Of a DNA stretch of 64,000 nucleotides, positions 25,095-34,707 are shown one piece after another (within the stretch, counting starts at the first letter, position 1; the number at the start of each line of letters is the position of its first letter). Origin of the DNA: Tsukamurella sp. 8F (GTDB taxonomy: Bacteria; Actinomycetota; Actinomycetes; Mycobacteriales; Mycobacteriaceae); NCBI RefSeq assembly GCF_029167375.1, contig NZ_JARFTP010000010.1, forward strand, positions 62,001 to 126,000, written 5' to 3'. The position numbers were made by a program, and so were the translations under genes. The notes under the pieces were generated by a model. It was not told the origin of the DNA. It ran no database searches and saw nothing but the letters and a program-made list of their open reading frames with translations.

Positions 25095-25121
25095 GGTCCG
25101 GCCCGCTGCTGCCTCGTGAGC

Positions 25122-26171
25122 TCACGCGGGTCCGCGGTCGGCGGTCGGCGTCGTGCCCGTCCAGGACTTGAATGCTCGGATGAACGGTGCTGCTTCCGCA
25201 TAGCCGAGACGTTGGGCGACACCGCCTACCGAAACCCCCTCGGTGAGAAGTCTGGTCGCTGCTTCCCGTCTGGCCTCACTCAACAACTCGCGGAAACTCG
25301 TTCCGGCTTCCGTGAGCCGACGGCGCAGGGTACGTGAACTCATGTGCCATTCCTGGGCGACCTGGTCGATCGTGGGTACGCCTCGGTCGAACCGTGACAG
25401 CCGCTCTCGGATCCTGTCCGCGAGTGCCGCGCCGTCGCCGCGCCGCGCCGCCGCCAGGATGCCGCATTTCGCAACGCATCTCGCATGCATGGCCGGGTCC
25501 GCCTGGGGCAGCGGGGTGGCCAGCAGCTCGATCGGGAGCTCGCTGTACGTCTCCGACCGATCGAACTCGGGCTCGACGCGCCATGCCCGTGCCAACCGGC
25601 CGGCGTGAGCGGGCCGGGGTCCTGGCAAGTGGATCACCGTGGGGCGAATGCCCCCGGGCAGCAGGTCGTTCACGACCGACATCAGAGCGGTGATGTCGCG
25701 CTCGATCAGTAGATCACGTAGATCGTCCGGCAGGTACTGGTCCTGAATGCGGACCCGGAAGCGCTCCTCGTCCGCTGCCACGTCCGGTACGCAGAAGGCG
25801 AAGGTGAGATCGATGTATGTGAGCCCCAGCGTCAGGGCGTCTCCGAGCGTCGGGCTGGTGAGGCAGCCGTACCCCAGCGGACCGAACGACGTGAGACGGT
25901 ACCGGCGGCCCAGGTCGAGACCGAGGCCGGTGTACTCGGGCTGGAGAGCCCGAAGGTTCCGCAGCACCGTGAGCTCCTGAAGTGCGGTCACCCCGAAGTC
26001 CGGATCGTCGAACCGATCCGCGGACAAGCCGGTATCGGCGAGGACATCGGCGACGGCGAGCCCCTGATCAATCGCGAACTGGGAGACGATCACGACGCCG
26101 TTGCCCGATCGGACGAAGTCGTAGCCGCGTGGTGACGTGCCAAGACCTGCACTTGTGCCGGTACGAGCCAT
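25122..26171 (-). CDS. AraC-family regulator with arabinose-binding-like N-terminal domain
   Basis: A 349-residue regulator with the plan of OruR/ArgR-like AraC proteins. The N-terminal Arabinose_bd domain (about 30-210) has LGLDLGRRYRLTSFGPLGYG. The C-terminal double helix-turn-helix (about 245-340) has VPTIDQVAQEWHMSSRTLRRRLTEAGTSFRELL and VAQRLGYAEAAPFIRAFKSWTG. Proteins of this class often control lipid or fatty-acid catabolism genes. It starts at ATG 26171 and is divergent from the WS/DGAT-like gene; two direct repeats lie between them. Confidence 0.9.
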   Translation of the reverse strand: MARTGTSAGLGTSPRGYDFVRSGNGVVIVSQFAIDQGLAVADVLADTGLSADRFDDPDFGVTALQELTVLRNLRALQPEYTGLGLDLGRRYRLTSFGPLGYGCLTSPTLGDALTLGLTYIDLTFAFCVPDVAADEERFRVRIQDQYLPDDLRDLLIERDITALMSVVNDLLPGGIRPTVIHLPGPRPAHAGRLARAWRVEPEFDRSETYSELPIELLATPLPQADPAMHARCVAKCGILAAARRGDGAALADRIRERLSRFDRGVPTIDQVAQEWHMSSRTLRRRLTEAGTSFRELLSEARREAATRLLTEGVSVGGVAQRLGYAEAAPFIRAFKSWTGTTPTADRGPA

Positions 26172-26197
26172 ACGGCACAGTAACGCAGCCCGACCAC

Positions 26198-26241
26198 GTG
26201 TCCGAAAAGATCAATTAATTGGCCCCGTTTGTGGCCGAAAA
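26198..26241. promoter_or_regulatory. Tandem direct repeats, candidate AraC binding sites
   Basis: GTGTCCGAAAA at 26198-26208 and GTGGCCGAAAA at 26231-26241 differ at one base and are exactly 33 bases apart, three helical turns. Direct repeats on one helix face are the usual AraC-family site. They lie 27-70 bases upstream of the araC-like ATG and about 100-140 upstream of the divergent acyltransferase gene. Confidence 0.6.
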
Positions 26242-26337
26242 AGTCCATCGGCGTGGCTACCATCACATCTGCGAACCGAGCCGTGACCACGGCGAAATGC
26301 CGAGGGACCGCAGCCCCGAGGGCGGTAGCGCGCAGAG

Positions 26338-27651
26338 ATGGGACAGGCATCTGTGATCAAGACTCCGTTGAACTCGGTGGACGAAGCGATCCTGGACCTG
26401 GACGGCCCGGTCGAGCCGTGGAGTTGTCACCTGGAGATCCGGTGTGCCGGCACTCTCGACCCGCGCCGCGTCGGTGAGTCGGTCGCAGCCGCGGTCCGCC
26501 GTCATCCCCTTGCGCACGCGCGGCTGGTCCCGGCCGCGCTCACCGACACCGGCCGGTCATGGGAGATCACAGACGCCATCCCTCCCATCCCTGTGGAAGT
26601 CAGTTACTGCCGGACGGATTCCGAGGTCGCCGAGGCGAGGGCACGACTGCAGAGTGTCAGCCCGCGCCTGCAGGAGGCGCCTCCATTCCAGGTCGCTCTG
26701 GTGGCGCACCCCGACGGGGACTACCTGATGCTGAACGTCCACCACGCCGTCGGTGACGGGATGACCAGCTACAGACTCATGGTCTCGATCCTGCGCGCGT
26801 ACGCCGGTCTGGACGATCCGGTTCCCGCCGTCGATCCTCTGGCCAGCCGTGACCTCGTCGCGCTCGTCGGTTCGAAATCGATCACCGAGCGCCTCCAACG
26901 CCTCACCGAGCTCGCCGGACACATCGGCGTGCACCGCAGCGCCCCGGCACGCGTGGCACCGTCCGGCGCCACGGAGCGACCGGGATACGGCTTCCACCTC
27001 ATGGCGCTCGATGCCGGTGACGTACGGACGCTCGTGGCGCGCCGCACGGGCGGGTCGACGATCAACGACCTCCTCATAGCCGGTCTCGTCGCCGCGATAC
27101 ATCGGTGGAACGCCGACCATTGTGCCCAGAACGGCCGCATCGGCATCATGATGCCGGTCAACCTGCGCCCAGCCGCATGGCGGAACGACGTACTCGGCAA
27201 CGTGGTCTCCTACGTCACCGTCTCCGTTCCGCGCGAGAGTCAAGCCGATCTCATGGACGCCGTCGGCATGGTCGTCCCACAGACCGCGCGCTTCAAGGAA
27301 GCGAGTTCTGCGGCCGCGCTCATCGACCTACTCCAGATCAATTCGAAACTGATACCCCGTCCGCTGCGGTCCAAGATCGCCCTGCTGCAGCCGCTCACCG
27401 GCGGCACGATCGTCGCGACCGCGGTTCTGTCGAATCTCGGTCGTCAGAACATGCCTGATCTGCCGGCTCCCGCCGGGCCCATCAAGCAGGCATGGTTCTC
27501 GCCTCCGGGCCACATGCCGATGGGAACCTCCGTCGGCGTCATCACTGTGGGCGACCAGCTGTTCATCACTCTTCGTTACCGACACACCCAGTTCGACAGT
27601 GCGACGGCCGCGGCGTTCGCAGAGGCGTACCGCGAGATCCTGCTGACTTGA
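26338..27651 (+). CDS. WS/DGAT-like condensation-fold acyltransferase
   Basis: A 437-residue protein of the wax ester synthase/diacylglycerol acyltransferase and condensation-domain superfamily. The catalytic HHxxxDG motif appears as HHAVGDG near residue 137. NDLLIAGLVAAIHRW and MMPVNLRPAAWRNDVLGNVVSYV (about 240-290) match the second half, where WS/DGATs have NDVVLA and PVSxR motifs. It may transfer acyl groups to alcohols or sterols, or belong to the PapA-like group. It is divergent from an AraC regulator and followed 98 bases later by two exported lipase-like genes, which suggests a lipid-metabolism set. Confidence 0.85.
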   Translation: MGQASVIKTPLNSVDEAILDLDGPVEPWSCHLEIRCAGTLDPRRVGESVAAAVRRHPLAHARLVPAALTDTGRSWEITDAIPPIPVEVSYCRTDSEVAEARARLQSVSPRLQEAPPFQVALVAHPDGDYLMLNVHHAVGDGMTSYRLMVSILRAYAGLDDPVPAVDPLASRDLVALVGSKSITERLQRLTELAGHIGVHRSAPARVAPSGATERPGYGFHLMALDAGDVRTLVARRTGGSTINDLLIAGLVAAIHRWNADHCAQNGRIGIMMPVNLRPAAWRNDVLGNVVSYVTVSVPRESQADLMDAVGMVVPQTARFKEASSAAALIDLLQINSKLIPRPLRSKIALLQPLTGGTIVATAVLSNLGRQNMPDLPAPAGPIKQAWFSPPGHMPMGTSVGVITVGDQLFITLRYRHTQFDSATAAAFAEAYREILLT

Positions 27652-27749
27652 CGGCAGGAACATCACGAGCCGTTGTTCCCGGCAACTCGCCGAAGACTCG
27701 CTGCCGACCACGCCGCCACTCGACCGACCGGTATTCCGAAGGGAACCAC

Positions 27750-29210
27750 ATGTACACCGATCCGCGCTCCACCTCGAGGTCTATCGCGACGTCCGGGCGT
27801 ATGAGGGGGCGCGTTCGCGCCCTGCTCGTCCTTGCGATGGTGAGCACCCTCGCGTTCTGTATCGGAGCGGTCGACGCGATCACGGTTCCCGCCACCGCTC
27901 GGGCCGAGCCTGCGCCTCCGCGGGACTCGTTCTACGACGTGCCCGCCGATCTCGCCCATCTCGACCCGGGGGCGATCGTTCGCACGCGCTCGGTGCAGGT
28001 CAAGTCACTGGGGCTGTTCCACATCAACGCCGACGCGTGGCAGATCGCCTACCGGACGTCCGGCCAGCATCGCGAGCCGGATATGGCGGTCACGACGGTC
28101 ATGGTCCCGCGCGGCACCAAGCCGACGAAGCTGCTGTCGTTCCAGTCGGCGGCGGACGCGACGCTGCGCGTGTGCAACCCGTCGTACCAACTGACGAAGA
28201 TGGCCCCCGCCGGCGTCGATCTGTCGACGCCGGCCGGACCGTTGCTATTCGACATCGCCCCCGACGAAGTGCTGTTCGCGGCGCTGGGACTGCGCGAGGG
28301 ATGGGCCGTCACGATGCCGGATCACGGCGGGATCGAGAACCGTTTCCTCACCCCGCACCAGCCCGGCTACGCCGTCCTGGACGGGATCCGCGCCGTCGAA
28401 CACTTCCGTCCCGCGAACGTGACCCGCAGCTCGCCGGTCACGATGTGGGGTTACTCCGACGGCGGAATCGTCAGTAGCTGGGCTGCCGAAGAGCAGCCGA
28501 CCTACGCCCCCGAACTGACTCAGATCAAGGGAGCGGCGATGGGTGCCGTCGAGCGTGACCTCCCCGCGTCCCTCAAAGACGTGAACGGGAGCCTCATCGG
28601 CGGCTTCATCCCCATCGGTCTCGGCGCGATCGGTAAGGACTCTGCCCAGTTCGCCCGGGCGATCGACAAGTACCTCACGCCGAACGGCAAGGCGAGGGTC
28701 GACGCTACACACGACCACTGCCTGATCCAGAACATCATGTCCAACCTCTGGCTCGACTACCGCAACGACTTCTTGACCGCCCCGCTGGACACGGTGCTGG
28801 AGGATCCCGTGGTGCGCAAGGCGATCCGCGAACGCGGCATCACCGGGCGAGCCCCACGGATGCCGCTCTACGTCTACAACGGTGTGACGGACGAGATCTC
28901 ACCGATCGCCGGCGAGGACAAGCTCGTCCACAGCTACTGCGCGGGCGGAACATCGGTCGTCTATCGACGTGAGCAGTTCCCGCCGAACCCGGTGCCGCAA
29001 CTCAATTCGCCACACGTCGTCGTCGCGGTCACGGGAGCCGCCGCAGCATTCAACTGGGTCAAGGATCGGATGAACGGTGTTCCCGCACAGGCAGGATGCG
29101 ATACGAAGACGGTGCCCGCGACGCTGCTCGATCCGGGCGCGTTGTCCACTCTCGGCGGCGCATTCGGCACCATCCTCTCGATGATCGCCGGAGCTCCGGT
29201 GAAGCCGTGA
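27750..29210 (+). CDS. Exported lipase, LIP/secretory-lipase family
   Basis: A 486-residue alpha/beta hydrolase with a long N-terminal region containing a signal sequence (hydrophobic core about residues 26-47, cleavage near TARAEP). The nucleophile elbow is GYSDGG near residue 226. The Asp and His of the triad probably lie in VTDEISP and NSPHVV. The fold and length match the LIP family of Candida/actinobacterial secretory lipases. Start at ATG 27750 with GAAGGGAA upstream; the longer open frame lies inside the previous gene. It follows the WS/DGAT-like gene on the same strand. Confidence 0.88.
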   Translation: MYTDPRSTSRSIATSGRMRGRVRALLVLAMVSTLAFCIGAVDAITVPATARAEPAPPRDSFYDVPADLAHLDPGAIVRTRSVQVKSLGLFHINADAWQIAYRTSGQHREPDMAVTTVMVPRGTKPTKLLSFQSAADATLRVCNPSYQLTKMAPAGVDLSTPAGPLLFDIAPDEVLFAALGLREGWAVTMPDHGGIENRFLTPHQPGYAVLDGIRAVEHFRPANVTRSSPVTMWGYSDGGIVSSWAAEEQPTYAPELTQIKGAAMGAVERDLPASLKDVNGSLIGGFIPIGLGAIGKDSAQFARAIDKYLTPNGKARVDATHDHCLIQNIMSNLWLDYRNDFLTAPLDTVLEDPVVRKAIRERGITGRAPRMPLYVYNGVTDEISPIAGEDKLVHSYCAGGTSVVYRREQFPPNPVPQLNSPHVVVAVTGAAAAFNWVKDRMNGVPAQAGCDTKTVPATLLDPGALSTLGGAFGTILSMIAGAPVKP

Positions 29211-29339
29211 ACGCCGTGCATGATCGGCGGCTGCGGAGACAGTGTCCGCCGACGGCGCCCGCGGTCGATTCCGGCGCATTCCACGGCACGGCCGTACGAC
29301 AACCGACGAAGTACACAGACCAGCTCGTGAGAGGAATCC

Positions 29340-30560
29340 ATGCGGACCGATGAGAACTGCACGTTCGCGTACGCGATCGTGTGCGCCGTTGCGGCCGTCG
29401 TGAACGTCGTGATCGCCGCGGTGACGGTACCCGCGCTGGCCCACGCGGCGCCCGGCCCATCCGCCTATTCGTCACCGGTGCCGTCACCGAGCGGCAGCAC
29501 TGTCAAATGGTTGTGTCACCCCGGCATCACGGGCGACCCGTGCGATCTCCCGAACGATCGGACCGATCTCGGGACTGGAAAGCGATACCCCGCGACCCGG
29601 GTTCCCGAGACCGCTCAGAAGGTGGACTGCTTCTACGTCTACCCGACGATCACCGACAACCTCGGCTTCCAAGCGCCGGCGGAGATGACACCGCCCGTCC
29701 GGGACGTCACACGGATGCAGGCGTCCCCGTTCCAGAACCAATGCCGGATCTACGCGCCTCTGTACCGCGAGCTCACCACCTTCGGGCTGGCCCCGGCCGC
29801 GCTGACCGCACTCGCCGGCAACCGCGCGATGATGCAGACGGCGTACAACGACGTCAAGCACGCCTGGAAGGAGTTTCAGCGCACGCGCGGAAGCGGTCGC
29901 GGCTTCATGCTGATCGGGCACTCGCAGGGCACGATGATGCTGCGCAAGCTGATCCGCGAGGAGATCGACCCGAACCCCGCCGTGCGCGCCGAGATGGTCG
30001 GTGCTCTGCTCATGGGAGGCAACGTACTCACGCGTCCCGGATCCACGACCGGCGGCGACTTCCAGCACATCCCGCTATGCACGCGAAGCGCGCAGACCGG
30101 ATGCGTCGTCGCCTATTCCACCGAGCTGACCGCACTGCCATCGCTGTTCGGCAACAGCACGCTCGACGCACTCAGTCTGATCATGGGCCTGCCCTTCGGT
30201 CCGCAGTATCAGGTCGCCTGCACGGACCCACGGAGACTGAGCGGCATCTACAACCCGGTGGGAATCACGCTCGTCAGCGCGCCGTACTCGCCGGGCGTGA
30301 TCAGGGCGCTGCTGACGATCATGACGCTGCCGGCGCTCGAGTTCCCGACCTCGTCGTCCACATGGACGACGGGCCCCGGCCGGTACACGGTCTCGTGCGT
30401 CGATCCAGGCACCTTCCATCGCCTACGCGCTACTCCGATCAACGACCGACAACAGTTGGGTGAGGTACCCCTGTTCAACACACATCTCGGCGACATGAAC
30501 CTCGGCGTCGAGTATCTGACCACCATCGTCCACGACCAGGTCGCCGCCTACCACGGGTGA
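29340..30560 (+). CDS. Exported DUF3089-family alpha/beta hydrolase
   Basis: A 406-residue secreted protein. The signal peptide is residues about 1-38 (hydrophobic core YAIVCAVAAVVNVVIAAVTV, cleavage after AHA). The mature part starts with WLCHPGITGDPCD, has VDCFYVYPTI, and a nucleophile elbow GHSQG near residue 201, all typical of DUF3089. Several cysteines suggest disulfides. DUF3089 members are lipase-like enzymes with unknown substrates. It forms a likely co-transcribed set with the secretory lipase 129 bases upstream. Confidence 0.88.
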   Translation: MRTDENCTFAYAIVCAVAAVVNVVIAAVTVPALAHAAPGPSAYSSPVPSPSGSTVKWLCHPGITGDPCDLPNDRTDLGTGKRYPATRVPETAQKVDCFYVYPTITDNLGFQAPAEMTPPVRDVTRMQASPFQNQCRIYAPLYRELTTFGLAPAALTALAGNRAMMQTAYNDVKHAWKEFQRTRGSGRGFMLIGHSQGTMMLRKLIREEIDPNPAVRAEMVGALLMGGNVLTRPGSTTGGDFQHIPLCTRSAQTGCVVAYSTELTALPSLFGNSTLDALSLIMGLPFGPQYQVACTDPRRLSGIYNPVGITLVSAPYSPGVIRALLTIMTLPALEFPTSSSTWTTGPGRYTVSCVDPGTFHRLRATPINDRQQLGEVPLFNTHLGDMNLGVEYLTTIVHDQVAAYHG

Positions 30561-30718
30561 GATAGAGGATCGACGCCCAGTCTGCGCGGGCCCGACTGCA
30601 CGAGGCCTGCTTTGACAACGCTCCGGGCGTCCCCTAATCTCATGTAAGCAGCGCATACTTTGGGCTGCCGGAGGACCGACGTCCACCGAGAACCGCGGCA
30701 GGGGAAGGGACCACAACG

Positions 30719-31669
30719 ATGCAGACGATCCTCGGAGCGAACGGCCAGATCGCGGTCGAACTGGCCCGAGAGCTCGGCCGGGCCCACACCGACGACCTGA
30801 GGCTCGTCAGCCGCAATCCGCGCAAGGTGAACGAGGCCGACGAGGTCGTGAGTGCCGATCTGCTCGATGCCGGACAGACCGCACGGGCGGTGGCCGGCAG
30901 CGAGATCGTGTATTTCACGGCGGGACTACCCGCCGACACGGCCCTCTGGGAAGCACGATTCCCCACCATGCTCCGCAACGCGTTGGCAGCCGCGAGGGCC
31001 GCGGGTGCGAAGTTCGCGTACTTCGACAACACCTATATGTATCCGCAGGACGACCATGTGCAGACCGAGGAGACTCCGTTCGCTCCGGTGGGACGCAAAG
31101 GCCGTGTGCGAGCGGATATGGCGACCATGGTGCTCGAGGAGACGGTACGCGGCGACGTGCCCGCCCTCATCGCGCGAGCCCCGGAGTTCTACGGTCCCGG
31201 GCGCACTCAGGGTTTCACCAACTCGCTGATCATCGACCGGATCAAGACCGGCAAGCGGCCACTCGTGCCGGTGCGCGCCGATCGTCGCCGCACCCTCATC
31301 TGGACCCCTGACGCCAGCCGCGCACTCGCCACTCTCGGGAACACACCTGACGCCTACGGCCAGACCTGGCACCTTCCTGTCGATGACGACCGTCCCACCT
31401 ACCGGGAGTTCGCCTCGATGGCGACCGCCGCGTTCGGTGCCGCCGACCGATACACAGTCGTGCCCGAGTGGGCGCTGATAGCGAGCGGGATCTTCGACGC
31501 GCAGGCACGCGAGATCCGGGAGTTGCTCGCACGCTACCGATACGACAACCTGTTCGACGCCTCGAAGTTCGCCGAGCGCTTCCCGGACTTCGAGGTCACC
31601 ACCTACCGAGCGGGGCTCGACAGCATCCGTGTCGAGGCCGACGCCGATGCCGCGGCGGCGGAGTCCTAG
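30719..31669 (+). CDS. NAD-dependent epimerase/dehydratase-family protein
   Basis: A 316-residue extended SDR. The Rossmann motif GANGQIA sits within the first 12 residues. YFDNTYMYP (about 101-109) is in the position of the Ser/Tyr region. The conserved YxxxK is not obvious, so activity may be atypical. A WTPDASRALATLG stretch is typical of NAD-binding proteins of the epimerase family close to NmrA-like members. It begins at ATG 30719, 158 bases after the DUF3089 gene, a gap in which I see only a weak ribosome site (GGGAAGGG). Its role in the lipid-related neighbourhood is unknown. Confidence 0.85.
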   Translation: MQTILGANGQIAVELARELGRAHTDDLRLVSRNPRKVNEADEVVSADLLDAGQTARAVAGSEIVYFTAGLPADTALWEARFPTMLRNALAAARAAGAKFAYFDNTYMYPQDDHVQTEETPFAPVGRKGRVRADMATMVLEETVRGDVPALIARAPEFYGPGRTQGFTNSLIIDRIKTGKRPLVPVRADRRRTLIWTPDASRALATLGNTPDAYGQTWHLPVDDDRPTYREFASMATAAFGAADRYTVVPEWALIASGIFDAQAREIRELLARYRYDNLFDASKFAERFPDFEVTTYRAGLDSIRVEADADAAAAES

Positions 31670-31769
31670 CAACGAAGACCGGACGATGCGCCGCCGTAGC
31701 CCGGCCCAGTCGCATCTCCGCCCCCTCGCTCGCCCGTGCGCGTCTCACACGGAGGCCGGATCGCGCATC

Positions 31770-32114
31770 ATGGGAGGCATGCGAGCATTCGGCATCCCGC
31801 TGCCTCAACCGTGGCGTTCGACGGTCGCGTTCGGCGAACCGCACGTCACGCCCGACGGCACGACGATCATCACTGTGTCGCGTGTGCGTGGTCGGCCGGA
31901 TGCAGACGCCGCCGGGACCGTCACCACGGCCATCGGTGTGTACACCATTCGTGACGGGGCTGTCGCTTGGACGCCTGCGGTGGATGTGGATCGGATCGCT
32001 TCGATCGGCATCGCAACGGGATTCGTCGCCGCGTTGCTCGGCACTGCCGCGGTGGTGCGGCGACCACCCTGGCCGGCACTCACCGGAACCATCACGGTCG
32101 TGCGGAACCGGTAG
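31770..32114 (+). CDS. GerW (YtfJ)-like protein
   Basis: A small protein related to the GerW/YtfJ family, which in Bacillus is sporulation-associated but in non-sporulating actinobacteria has no known role. The domain reads FGEPHVTPDGTTIITVSRVR, later GTVTTAIGVYTIRDGAVAW, then a C-terminal membrane segment IASIGIATGFVAALLGTAAVV. About 114 residues from ATG 31770; ATG 31779 is an alternative and neither has a well-spaced ribosome site. It ends 51 bases from the convergent SDR gene. Confidence 0.7.
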   Translation: MGGMRAFGIPLPQPWRSTVAFGEPHVTPDGTTIITVSRVRGRPDADAAGTVTTAIGVYTIRDGAVAWTPAVDVDRIASIGIATGFVAALLGTAAVVRRPPWPALTGTITVVRNR

Positions 32115-32165
32115 GACCCCGGCCCACAAGGCCGAGCGTGATGCCTGATCTCGCCTGGCACAGGC

Positions 32166-32930
32166 TCAGCTGGTGAGCAGGCCGCCTTCGACGGGAAGGA
32201 CGGTACCTGTGATGTAGCTGCCGGCGTCACTCGCGAGGAGTATCAGGGCCGCGGCGAGCTCGTCCGGGTCGCCGATCCGCCCCACCAGGGTCCGGGGCAG
32301 GATGACGTTCTCGATGTAGTCCGGGGCGAACTGGTCGCTCATCTCGGAGGCGAAGAACCCGGGGGCGATGGCGTTGACCCGGATGCCCTTGCGGCCCGTC
32401 CACTGTTGGGCGAGGTCGCGGGTCAACCCGACCACGCCGGCTTTGCTGGAGGCGTATGCGGCCTGCGGTAGCCCTGCTGTCGTCAAGCCGAGGACGCTCG
32501 AGATGTTGATGATCGAGCTTCCGGGGCGCATCACGTGCGCGCATGCCTGCGCCATCCAGTAGGTTCCGGCGAGGTTGATGTCGACGACCGATCGGAACTG
32601 CTCGGGCGTCTCCTTCAACGCCGGCACGGCGGTTCCGACGCCGGCGTTGTTCACCAGGACGTCGAGCCGTCCGAACTCTGCAATCGCTGCTTGCGCTACA
32701 GATGCGCAGGCATCGGGATCGGTCACGTCGCACGGCACGGCGTGTGCGCGTCTGCCGGTGGACTCGACGAGTGAGCAGGTGTCGGTCAAGCGGTCGGCTC
32801 GGCGGGCCGCGAGTACGACGTCGGCGCCCGCCTCCGCCAGCGCGGTGGCGAAGCGTACTCCCAGGCCGCTGGAGGCCCCGGTGACGACGGCGACGCGGCC
32901 GTCCATGCGGAATCGATCGAGGATGCTCAT
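32166..32930 (-). CDS. Short-chain dehydrogenase/reductase, last gene of the PHA-synthase-like operon
   Basis: A 254-residue classical SDR. The TGASSGLG nucleotide motif is at about residues 18-25, NNAG at 95, and catalytic Ser in NISS and YASSK near residue 163. The start ATG 32930 has GGGAAG upstream. It follows the PHA-synthase-like gene by 52 bases on the same strand. By analogy to PhaB or FabG it could reduce a 3-oxoacyl substrate, or it could oxidise an alcohol for the preceding acyl-CoA ligase; the substrate is not known. Confidence 0.9.
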   Translation of the reverse strand: MSILDRFRMDGRVAVVTGASSGLGVRFATALAEAGADVVLAARRADRLTDTCSLVESTGRRAHAVPCDVTDPDACASVAQAAIAEFGRLDVLVNNAGVGTAVPALKETPEQFRSVVDINLAGTYWMAQACAHVMRPGSSIINISSVLGLTTAGLPQAAYASSKAGVVGLTRDLAQQWTGRKGIRVNAIAPGFFASEMSDQFAPDYIENVILPRTLVGRIGDPDELAAALILLASDAGSYITGTVLPVEGGLLTS

Positions 32931-32982
32931 TTCTTCCCTTCGTGTCGATGTCGATGCTCGCGTCGGGTGCGAGCCACCGTGG

Positions 32983-34707
32983 TCACGATGCGACCCGCCG
33001 GACGTAGGTTCCGGGTGCGTCGCCGAGTACCGGGTATGCGTCGTCGCCGAGGTGCGCCGGTGCTGTCGTGGTATCCGGTGATACCGAGGTGAGCCAGGCG
33101 TTCCAGTGATCCCACCAGGGTCCCGCGTGCAGTTCGGATCGGCCGAGCCACTCGTCGGCGTCGACGCCGAGGGCGGGCACCGATGTGCGGTACGACGCGC
33201 GTTCGGCGCCCGGCCCCCGAGCGATGGCGGCGGCATGTCCGCCGGTCGCGAGGACGAAATCAGCGGTCTCGCCGATCATCGCCACCGTTCGGTAGCAGTC
33301 CCGCCACGGTGAGATGTGGTCCGTCGATGCGCCGAGGACGTAGGTGGGCACGGAGATGGCCGAGACATCGATGGGCGTGTCCCGGATGCGCGCGCGTCCT
33401 GGAACGACGAATGGGTTGTCGAGCGCGATCTCCAGCAGATCGGCGCCGAACGCCGCGGCCAGGTCGGTCTGGTCGGCGGCCCAGTAGAGCAGGTCGTGTT
33501 TCGGGGCTGCACGGCCGAGCAGGTAGCGGTGCACGAACGCGTTCCAGATCCCGTCGACGGGGCGCATCACGGCGAATGAGCGCGCCGTGTCTGCCGCATC
33601 GAATCGACCACTCCGCCTTGATTTCTCGATCGCCCGCCGCGCGCGCCCTCGATCGAGGCTCGCTGACCCCGCCGGTCCGGCCGAGAAGTCGGTCACGGCG
33701 ATCGCGATGGACAGCGTGGCCATGAGTTGTTGCCGGCCGACCGCCGCCAGATAGGCCGCCGCGATCAGTGTGATCTGCCCGCCTCCGCATAACCCGATCG
33801 GGTGGCACGAATCGGTGCCTGCGATCCGGCACGCCGTCTCCATCGCCTCGATGAGCGCGGCGATGTAATCGTCGAATCCAACGTCTGCGTGCGAGGCGTC
33901 CGGGTTGACCCAGGAGATGACGAACACCCGCCTGCCGGCCCGCAGCTCCGCCCGGATGAGGGAGCGGTCGGGGGCGAGATCCAGCAGATAGAACTTGTTG
34001 ACGGGGGAGGCGATGAACACCGTCGGGACCGCGTCCACCTTCTCCGTCGTCGGCGTGTACTGGAGCAGTTCGTACAAGCGCTCTCGGCGTACCACTGCGC
34101 CGGGGGTGGCCGCGATGGTCTCGCCGATGCGGAATGCCGAGCGATCCACCGCCGCAGGTAGCTTGCTGGGAGTCCGCCAGTCGTCGAGGACGTATCGGCT
34201 CCCGCGTAGGAAGTTGCTGCCCCCGGTGTCCAGGACCTCTTTCCACACCTCAGGGTTGACCAGCGGGTTGTTCGTCGGAGCTGCCGCAGCAAGTAGATTG
34301 TCTACGGACTGTCTCAGCTGTTCCCTTGTGCGCCAGTCGGTGTCGAGGTCGTCGAGGATCGTCATCACCGCGTCGCAGGTGGTCAGGTATCCGGCGGCGA
34401 GACGCCGGAAGAAAGGGTTGCCCTGCCAGGCTCGATCGGTGAACCTGCTGTCGCGGCCCACCCGGTCCGGGGCGCCGCCGACGGTCGCCGTGACCAGACC
34501 TCCGGGGAGCCGGGCGAGGGTGCGCACGACGGGCGCGGGGTGCCGCACGGCCGCGGACGTGGCGCGTCGCATCGCCCCAAGAGGCAGCAGTGCGCCGAGT
34601 CCGCCGAACAACGCCGAAGCTGCGAACACTTCGATACCGCCCCCGGCGGGTGTGTTCTCGGCCGCGGTCTCCCGGCTCGCCGGGGACACGGGTGTGCCTG
34701 TGTTCAT
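32983..34707 (-). CDS. Polyhydroxyalkanoate synthase-like protein (PhaC family)
   Basis: A 574-residue protein with the class I PhaC length and domain plan: an N-terminal PhaC_N part with WKEVLDTGGSNFLRGSRYVLDD (about 165-190) and an alpha/beta-hydrolase catalytic part. The lipase-box-like GLCGGGQ near residue 309 gives a cysteine nucleophile as in PhaC, an Asp lies in ASTDHISPW, and a His in TGGHAAAIA. PHA synthases polymerise 3-hydroxyacyl-CoAs. It overlaps the acyl-CoA ligase stop as ATGA, so the operon seems to activate and use an acyl chain. No granule protein (phasin) gene is seen nearby, so classical storage polymer is unproven. Confidence 0.85.
   Translation of the reverse strand: MNTGTPVSPASRETAAENTPAGGGIEVFAASALFGGLGALLPLGAMRRATSAAVRHPAPVVRTLARLPGGLVTATVGGAPDRVGRDSRFTDRAWQGNPFFRRLAAGYLTTCDAVMTILDDLDTDWRTREQLRQSVDNLLAAAAPTNNPLVNPEVWKEVLDTGGSNFLRGSRYVLDDWRTPSKLPAAVDRSAFRIGETIAATPGAVVRRERLYELLQYTPTTEKVDAVPTVFIASPVNKFYLLDLAPDRSLIRAELRAGRRVFVISWVNPDASHADVGFDDYIAALIEAMETACRIAGTDSCHPIGLCGGGQITLIAAAYLAAVGRQQLMATLSIAIAVTDFSAGPAGSASLDRGRARRAIEKSRRSGRFDAADTARSFAVMRPVDGIWNAFVHRYLLGRAAPKHDLLYWAADQTDLAAAFGADLLEIALDNPFVVPGRARIRDTPIDVSAISVPTYVLGASTDHISPWRDCYRTVAMIGETADFVLATGGHAAAIARGPGAERASYRTSVPALGVDADEWLGRSELHAGPWWDHWNAWLTSVSPDTTTAPAHLGDDAYPVLGDAPGTYVRRVAS

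Noticed and set aside
29381-30463. 360-residue plus-strand frame
   Set aside because: Shifted frame of the DUF3089 gene; no signal peptide or motif.
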